From positions 2,108,001 through 2,172,000 of the forward strand of contig NC_069106.1 in the NCBI RefSeq assembly GCF_947172395.1: DNA of 64,000 nucleotides, given 5' to 3'. A program made the translations under genes and the position numbers. The DNA comes from Bicyclus anynana (taxonomy: Eukaryota; Arthropoda; Insecta; Lepidoptera; Nymphalidae). Under the pieces are notes generated by a model. That model was not told the origin of the DNA, made no database searches, and saw only the letters and a program-made list of their open reading frames with translations. Of the stretch, positions 36,101 to 45,100 are shown in pieces (within the stretch, counting starts at the first letter, position 1; each line of letters begins with the position of its first letter).

Positions 36101-39100
36101 TTAATTTACTTGCAATTAGGTAAAAATGGTTTTGGCGCTCACGTCATAAAATTTGCGTCGCGCGTCAATCGCTCCGTGCTTTTCACTCACGTGAAAGTCA
36201 TAATTCGGCGTCTCGTTTGCGCTTCGAATTTTATCTATATCGTACCGACGCGCTGCGCGCTCTTAAACGTTGTGTGTAGGGTTAAAGGCGCCTTTGACTG
36301 TTAACAAACACTCCCCTTTTCCACTCAAGTCACTCTCCCCGCCTATCCAAGAACGCCACGAGAACACTGAAGCCGTCCGTACCGCAAGTCGTTGCAACGT
36401 AGATAACACTATATATTGTATTTGATCGGATCCGGTCCGGGGCATGCACCTCCTACTTTCAGTTGTGTGCATTTTAAGGAATTAAATATCACGTGTCTCA
36501 AACGGTGAAGGAAAACATCGTGAAAAACCTGCATACCAGAGAATTTTCTTAACTCTCTGCGTGTGTAAAGTTTGCCAATACGCATTGGGCCAGCGTGGTT
36601 GACTATTGGCCTAACTCCCCTCATTCTGAGAGGAGACTTGAGTTCAGCAGTGAGCCGAATATGGGTTGATAATGAATGATGATGATGATGGATTTCCAAA
36701 GATCACAGTGTCCAGCCAGCTCTCATCAAATTATGTGATTTATGTGTACATTGGTCGCTAAATGGGTGTCGATTTTCATCCTACGCCTATAAAGTTAGCC
36801 CGCTTCCATCTTAGATTCTATCATCATTTACCATCAATTGAGATTGCAGCCAAGAGCTAACTTGTAAAGAATAAAACAAAATTTAAAAATAAAGAAAAAT
36901 GATTAATATATGGCTTTAGAGTCACGTTAAAACCAAGCAACCAAAGGACAGGCTATAGCGCCGAGCGCAGAGTAGAATAAAATAAATAAATAAAATATGA
37001 AAAAATAAATAGAAAAACAAATAAGTAATAGGAATTGAATGTACTTTCGCTGGATAAATTTCTAAAAACAAACAATTGTTTTCCAAGCTAGTGTAAAACG
37101 AGTTTGGTTTTTTTAACGGATCTACTTTTTCAGTTACTATTTTACTTAACAGAATTACTTTTTCAATTACTATTTTATTTAAAGGAACTACTTTTTCAGT
37201 TACTATTTTACTTAACGGAACTACTTTTTCAGTTACTATTTTATTTAACGGAACTACTATTTCAGTTACTATTTTACTTAACAGAATTACTTTTTCAATT
37301 ACTATTTTATTTAAAGGAACTACTTTTTCAGTTACTATTTTACTTAACAGAATTACTTTTTCAATTACTATTTTATTTAAAGGAACTACTTTTTCAGTTA
37401 CTATTTTACTTAACGGAACTACTTTTTCAGTTACTATTTTATTTAACGGAACTACTATTTCAGTTACTATTTTACTTAACAGAATTACTTTTTCAATTAC
37501 TATTTTATTTAAAGGAACTACTTTTTCAGTTACTATTTTATTTAACGGAACTACCTTTTCAGTTACTATTTTATTTAACGGAACTACTTTTTCAGTTAAT
37601 ATTTTATTTAACGGAACTGTTTTTTCAGTTACTACGACGGCGAGAAATGTCAGTTCGTGGTGTCGAAGTACCACGGCAAGGAGGAGGTGTTCGTGGACAG
37701 CGTGCGCCTGTGCGGCGACTTCTCGCCCAGGGCGCCGCGCAAGGCGTGCGTCATGTTGCGCATACAGGTGCGTCACCATTCACTGAAGTACGACGGAACC
37801 CCCCGTCCTCCGCGGACCCATCGAGGTCCATGTAATACGTACGTTACCGTCCAAAGAGTGGAGAGCGAAAAAAAAAGTAAAACTTCTTTAAAATAAAAGA
37901 AACAAAGCGCCATCTATGAGCGTCAGGCATAACTGCATCGCAACATGTTGAAGCGTACAAAAAGAGATTGTTTCAAAGTTCCTTAAGAACGCCATCTACC
38001 GGTAGTGCGTCATGATGCGCATACAGGTGCGTCACCATTCACTGAAATACGACGGATCCCCCCGTTCCCCGCGGACCCATCACTGGCCTCTTATATAATT
38101 GCTGCTCGAATACCCACAGCTAGTAATACCGGTAATAGATCGGTCCCGCCGTCACATTACGATACCGTCCAACAACGTAGATATACTCCCGACTCGTAGG
38201 TGGAGAGCGACAAAAAAAAAAGTAAAACTTTTTAAAAATAAAAAAAAAACAAAGCGCCATCTATGAGCCTCAGGCATAACTGCATCGCAACATGTTGAAG
38301 TGTACAAAAAGTACTGACCTCTTATACCACGCCCACAGCTAGTGAAAGTTTTCCTCCGAGGTCCATGTAATATAATCCCGAGGCGTAGGTGGAGAGCGAT
38401 AAAAAAGTAAAACTTCTTTAAAATAAAAGAAACAAAGCGCCATCTATGAGCGTCAGGCATAACTGCATCGCAACATGTTGAAGCGTACAAAAAGAGATTG
38501 TTTCAAAGTTCCTTAAGAACGCCATCTACCGGTAGTGCGTCATGGTGCGAATACAGGTGCGTCACCATTCACTGAAATACAACGGAACCCCCCGTCCCCC
38601 GCGGACCCATCACCGACCTTTTATACCACGCCCACAGCTAGTGAAAGTTTTCCTCCGAGGCGTATGTGGAGAGCGACAAAAAAAGTAAAACTTCTTTAAA
38701 ATAAAAGAAAACAAAGCGCCATCTATGAGCGTCAGGCATAACTGCATCGTACAAAAAGGGATTATTTCAAACTTCCCTAAGAACGCCATCTACCGGTAGT
38801 GCGTCACAATGTGCCACGGCGATGAAGAAAAAGAAGAACATTTCTTCTGCTCGCGCATGACCACCGCCATGATGATGACTGATTTTATTAAGGCAGAACA
38901 ACTGCTGAATTTCTCACCAACTCTTCTTAGAATATATTTTTTTCCGAACCGGTATAGTCTCCTAAACACCTTTAAAATAAAATAAAAAACAAAGCGCCAT
39001 CTATGAGCCTCAGGCATAACTGCATCGCAACATGTTGAAGTGTACAAAAAGGGATTGTTTCAAAGTTCCCTAAGAACGCCATCTACTGGTAGTGCGTCAT

Positions 39101-42100
39101 GGATGGATTAAGAAGAGGAACTGTATCGCTTCCACTCGCGCGTGATTGCCACCATGATGATGATGAGGTCATGACTGATATTTTAGGAAGAACAACTGCT
39201 GAATTTCTCACCAACTCTTCTTAGAATATATTTTTTTCCGAACCGGTATAGTCTCCTAAACACCTTTAAAATAAAATAAAAAACAAAGCGCCATCTATGA
39301 GCCTCAGGCATAACTGCATCGCAACATGTTGAAGTGTACAAAAAGGGATTGTTTCAAAGTTCCCTAAGAACGCCATCTACTGGTAGTGCGTCATGGATGG
39401 ATTAAGAAGAGGAACTGTATCGCTTCCACTCGCGCGTGATTGCCACCATGATGATGATGAGGTCATGACTGATATTTTAGGAAGAACAACTGCTGAATTT
39501 CTCACCAACTCTTCTTAGAATATATTTTTTTCCGAACCGGTATAGTCTCCTAAACACCTTTAAAATAAAATAAAAAACAAAGCGCCATCTATGAGCCTCA
39601 GGCATAACTGCATCGCAACATGTTGAAGTGTACAAAAAGGGATTGTTTCAAAGTTCCCTAAGAACGCCATCTACTGGTAGTGCGTCATGGATGGATTAAG
39701 AAGAGGAACTGTATCGCTTCCACTCGCGCGTGATTGCCACCATGATGATGATGAGGTCATGACTGATATTTTAGGAAGAACAACTGCTGAATTTCTCACC
39801 AACTCTTCTTAGAATATAATGTTTTCCGAACCGGTACAGTCACTAGGATAGACAAGCTTTACATTGCGAACAGTTTCAAAACTTGTATTTTGTACAGCGC
39901 AACCCAACAGTGGGCGACAAGTTCGCGTCGCGCGCCGGCCAGAAGGGCATCTGCTCCCAGAAGTGGCCGGCGGAGGACCTGCCCTTCACGGAGTCCGGCC
40001 TCATCCCCGACATCCTGTTCAACCCGCACGGCTTCCCCTCGCGCATGACCATCGCCATGATGATCGAGCTCATGGCGGGCAAGGCCGCGTGCTTGCACGG
40101 ACACGTGAGTTTTTTTTTTTTTAAAGAATATTTGCCATATCTTTTATAATATGGCCAATATTCCCATTCCCCTCCAACTAGTCGTTAAAGACTGTGCTAG
40201 GAGTGGGTAAGACAATAGACCAACGTGGCGGGGATCGAACCACCACCCCTCGGTGATGAATCCAACCGCTCTTACCGTTGAGCTATTGAGGCTATGAGTT
40301 ACCTCAATAGGCTACTCGTATAAAACTGTGAAGATTTTTGCATACAGGCAGTTTAGATGCCTAGAAACTCTAATCACCTTCTTTATTTGTGAAAATAATC
40401 TCGTAATTGTAATTGTATTATTTTTATAAAACAAAATTGTATTTTTATCACGTCACCGCAAACGCCAATCATAAACTGTGACGTCATTCGCTACAAGGCA
40501 TATATATAGTGATGCGATATATCACATCACTGCAAACGCCAATCACGCTGTTATCTCTATGAATGACGTCACTTGCTAATGTGTTGTGTTTCGGCGGCAA
40601 AAATTTTACGTAGATATTTTTTCATTTATATTAATTTTTTTACTGGTTATTATTGACGGGACAGAATAGAATATAGCTTAAAATACTTCTATAATTCAGT
40701 TTAAACACTGTTTACAAAAGAGGCAAGTAGCCTATTGTAACATTTATCAGCTTACGGGTAGACGCCGCGCGATTTCACCCGTGTGACTCCCGTTCCCGTA
40801 GGAATACGGGGATAAAATATAGCCTATAGCCTTCCTCGATAAATAGGCTATATAACACTGAAAGAATTTTTCAAATCGGACCAGTAGTTCCTGAGATTAG
40901 CGCGTTCAATCAAACAAAAAAACTTTTCGGCTGTAGTATACGTGTGTAAGTTGAGCTGCATTCCCAGGTGCACGACGCGACGCCGTTCCGCTTCAACGAG
41001 AAGGACACCGCCATCAACTACTTCGGGCGGCTGCTGGAGGCGGGCGGCTACAACTACTACGGCACCGAGCGCGTGTACAGCGGCGCGGACGGCCGCGAGA
41101 TGACCGCGGACATCTTCTTCGGCGTGGTGCACTACCAGCGGCTGCGGCACATGGTGTCCGACAAGTGGCAGGTGAGATCTCCGCGACACCGCTGTGAACT
41201 ACCACGGCACCGAGCGCGTGTACAGCGGCGCGGACGGCCGCGAGATGACCGCGGACATCTTCTTCGGCGTGGTGCACTACCAGCGGCTGCGGCACATGGT
41301 GTCCGACAAGTGGCAGGTGAGGTCTCCGCGACACCGCTGTGAACTACCACGGCACCGAGCGCGTGTACAGCGGCGCGGACGGCCGCGAGATGACCGCGGA
41401 CATCTTCTTCGGCGTGGTGCACTACCAGCGGCTGCGGCACATGGTGTCCGACAAGTGGCAGGTGAGGTCTCCGCGACACCGCTGTGAACTACCACGGCAC
41501 CGAGCGCGTGTACAGCGGCGCGGACGGCCGCGAGATGACCGCGGACATCTTCTTCGGCGTGGTGCACTACCAGCGGCTGCGGCACATGGTGTCCGACAAG
41601 TGGCAGGTGAGGTCTCCGCGACACCGCTGTGAACTACCACGGCACCGAGCGCGTGTACAGCGGCGCGGACGGCCGCGAGATGACCGCGGACATCTTCTTC
41701 GGCGTGGTGCACTACCAGCGGCTGCGGCACATGGTGTCCGACAAGTGGCAGGTGAGGTCTCCGCGACACCGCTGTGAACTACCACGGCACCGAGCGCGTG
41801 TACAGCGGCGCGGACGGCCGCGAGATGACCGCGGACATCTTCTTCGGGGTGGTGCACTACCAGCGGCTGCGGCACATGGTGACCGACAAGTGGCAGGTGA
41901 GGTCTCCGCGACACCGCTGTGAACTACTTGGTGTCCGACAAGTGGCAGGTGCACGATAAAAACACAAGTTTTTGATTTATACCAAGATGGCGCCCCTAAA
42001 GCAACTATGACATGACAATTGACAGCAAACGTCAAATCGAATACTGCATTGAAAACGTCATCAATCCGCTATTATTACCCATATCAGTGTTGCATTTCTT

Positions 42101-45100
42101 GGGAGATATTGAGTATTATTTCGAAAGAGTTAAAGTAAAGTCGTAGATTTGTATAATCAAAAATAGTAAAAAAAAAATTTCCTTTAATTTCCGCTAGGGT
42201 ACAATGACTGATTCTGGGCTCCATACAATTTTGGACTGATCCTGGGCTCCATACAATTTTGGAAGTTTTGTGTACAAAATACAAAAATTTGCGGTCCCCA
42301 AAAATCATCTTACAACCTTTCTTGAAGTGTACTGGGCTGCGGCACATGGTGTCCGACAAGTGGCAGGTGAGATCTCCAGAATACCGCTATGAACAACTTG
42401 GTGTCCGACAAGTGGCAGGTGAGATCTCCGCGACACCGCTGTGAACTACTTGGTGTCCGACAAGTGGCAGGTGAGATCTCCGTAACACCGCTATGAACTA
42501 CTTGGTGTCCGACAAGTGGTAGGTGAGATCTCCGCGACACCGCTATGAACTACTTGGTGTCCGATAATAGTGGGGGAGCCGAAGAGGGGATTTTTGCAAT
42601 TACTCGAGCGCGGCAGATAAACATAAGGGAGTATACCTTGCACGTTGTGGAGTACCACCACCAAGTATGAGCCCTTAATATTGGTGGGTACGTTTAGGGC
42701 AACCAAAAAATATCGAACTTCAGAAATACTCAACCAGCACGTCAGATTATAATAAGGTAGTTGATGGCTAAACGGTGTGCATTTCGAAAATCTGACGATT
42801 TGAGCGTAACATAATGACCGAGAAACAAGCGCGATTGTTGTGATTATTATTCATCGCTCATGTTTTCTGATAATTTCAGTAAGCCGAAGTAATAAAAATT
42901 GTCTTTAAAGTCTGTAGTTTTTTTTTCCCACCGCTGAAAGCGAAAAAGTATATAACCTTTTTAAACTATCGTGAGCGTTTTTAATATTAATCGATTATGA
43001 AACACAGCTGAAACTCACGTGATATAAGGTCGAAGTATGCCAGCTCCACACGACTAAGGGCCCCGTATGGATTCGAAGTCAGGATAGTCGGGTATACTCC
43101 GACCTTATATCATGCGAGTTTTAGCCGTGTTTCATAATCAAGTATATAACCATTTATTCTTTCTACCATCTAATCTACCAGATCTAATCTATTCCAATGA
43201 TGCTTATAATAATAATAATAATATAATAATAATAATAAGCCCTTTATTCTGTGTTAAGAAATTACAATATTATATACATTACATTTTCTTTTTAAAGAAT
43301 GCTCTTAACATAATGTGCCTTTCGGCATAGGCCTCCTCCAGCGACTTTCACTGCTCTCTCTCTAATGCGACCCTTCTCCAGTTTGCACCTGCTGTGAGCT
43401 TTAAGTCATCCTCCCATCTAAGGAACTGTTTGTCCCGATTCCTTCTGCCATCTCTAGGGTACCATTCCGTCACCAGTCTGCTCCATTTCCCCGTAGTGTC
43501 CCTTAGCATGTGGCCTGTCCATCGCCACTTTTGCTGGTCGACACGAGTTAAAACATCGGTGACCCCAGTTTTAGTTCGAAGGTCAGTGTTTTGGCACCTG
43601 GCCAGTTTAGCCCTTTGAGCTCAGACCAATTATAGAAGGACCTGTATCGCACTCATAGTCACGAACAAAATTGTCTGTCATTTTCTGAGGAAAACGAGCT
43701 TAGATTTGGTATATATCTTATACTAAACTAGAAGTTTTTGCCCGTTTTTTACACAATACAATTACACAAAAAGGTATTTTTACGGAGCTCTTTAACCGAC
43801 GAACACGATTACAACTATTTAACATCGATTCTATAGAGACAGTTTTTATAATCGCATTAGATCGTTGATCATATACTTTGACAGAAAAGTAACGTCAGGC
43901 AGGTCCTATATAATAATTGGTCTGAGCCTTTGAGCCATGGTGAGCGGCCAGGTTTCATGTCATGTCAGGCCCAATGATGCTTAAGTAACTGCTAATTTAG
44001 CACCCTGGGCTCCGCTACTATAATGTTGGCGATGGTGCGTGTGCAGGTTTGCCGCGTGTGGTAAGAAGGTAAGGTGGCAAAGAAAAGCGTGTTTATCGAT
44101 CGCCGTTTACTGTTCAACTGGTTTATTATAACTAAATACATTGGGTTAGTAATGTGCTGTTGAGTGGTTAGTATCGGCATGTGCGCGCCACATGTTATTT
44201 TACAATATGGATGATGACAGTTTTTTAAATTGTATATAAATTAAGAGTATACTAATAGTAAAGCAATTTTGTAAAAGTGACAGGGTATCAGCGATCATTA
44301 CTTTCGGAGCTACAGGGATTTAAAGAGTCAGATTTGCGGCGCTGTCGCGGATCCCTAAAAAACGCCCCATACAAAATGGCTCGAAATAATGACGTCATAG
44401 GCAATGTAATGATCGTTAGATTTGTATGCGCGTTCAAACAAAATTGCTAATATCTTTGTTATTTGTGCGTTTATGTTTATAGTGCATAAAAAATGTCACA
44501 TTTAATGTAAGGAAGCTAAAACTGTATGAATTTTAATCTAATTACGATAAAATATTTTTAATAGTTTTTTAATCTCATTTATTTTGCAAATATCCAGACA
44601 ATCTTTGCTTTTTACGTATAAATTAGTTAACATTGACCCTATTTACCCGAATGTATCATAACAATCAATATATTCAAACCTAGTCATCATCCCCATTCGG
44701 AACGTTGTGAACTTATGGATAATATACGAACTAAATATGAATGTGGATACGCTAATAATGTTTATACAATATTTATATTGATAACGCTACACAGGTGCGC
44801 ACGACGGGCGCGGTGGACGCGCTCACGCGGCAGCCGGTGAAGGGGCGGCGGCGCGGCGGGGGGGTGCGGCTGGGCGAGATGGAGCGCGACGGCCTGCTCT
44901 CGCACGGCGCCGCCTTCCTGCTGCAGGACCGCCTGTTCCACTGCTCCGACAAGACCGAGGTGAGACACCACTGGGATTCTGTGGCGTGCATACGGTTGTA
45001 ACTAGGGTATACGCACTATAAATACAACTTTGACGGCCTCCGTGGCGCAGTGGTATGCGCGGTGGATTTACAAGATGGCCGGCTGGGCCGAATGAGGTTA

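Larger units (their letters stand above)
37895..39840 (+). repeat. Complex tandem array between exons 16 and 17
   Basis: Blocks beginning GCGCCATCTATGAG recur near 37911, 38255, 38439, 38717, 38993, 39287 and 39581. The last three are a regular 294-bp period and nearly identical. Units include a LINE-like 3' piece (CAACTGCTGAATTTCTC, CCGAACCGGTATAG). The early blocks carry copies of the exon 16 donor, and one carries a 27-base stretch matching exon 17. Confidence 0.88.

Noticed and set aside
36922..37835. Two long frames (285 residues on -, 243 on +) with VPLNKIVTEK or LLFQLLFYLTE repeats
   Set aside because: They are the 33-bp minisatellite translated. The unit is a multiple of three, so stops are avoided in some frames, and the + frame runs out of phase into exon 16.
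41172..41959. A set of identical 97- and 115-residue frames on both strands
   Set aside because: They arise from the 145-bp copies of exon 18; out of the POLR1B frame and without acceptors.
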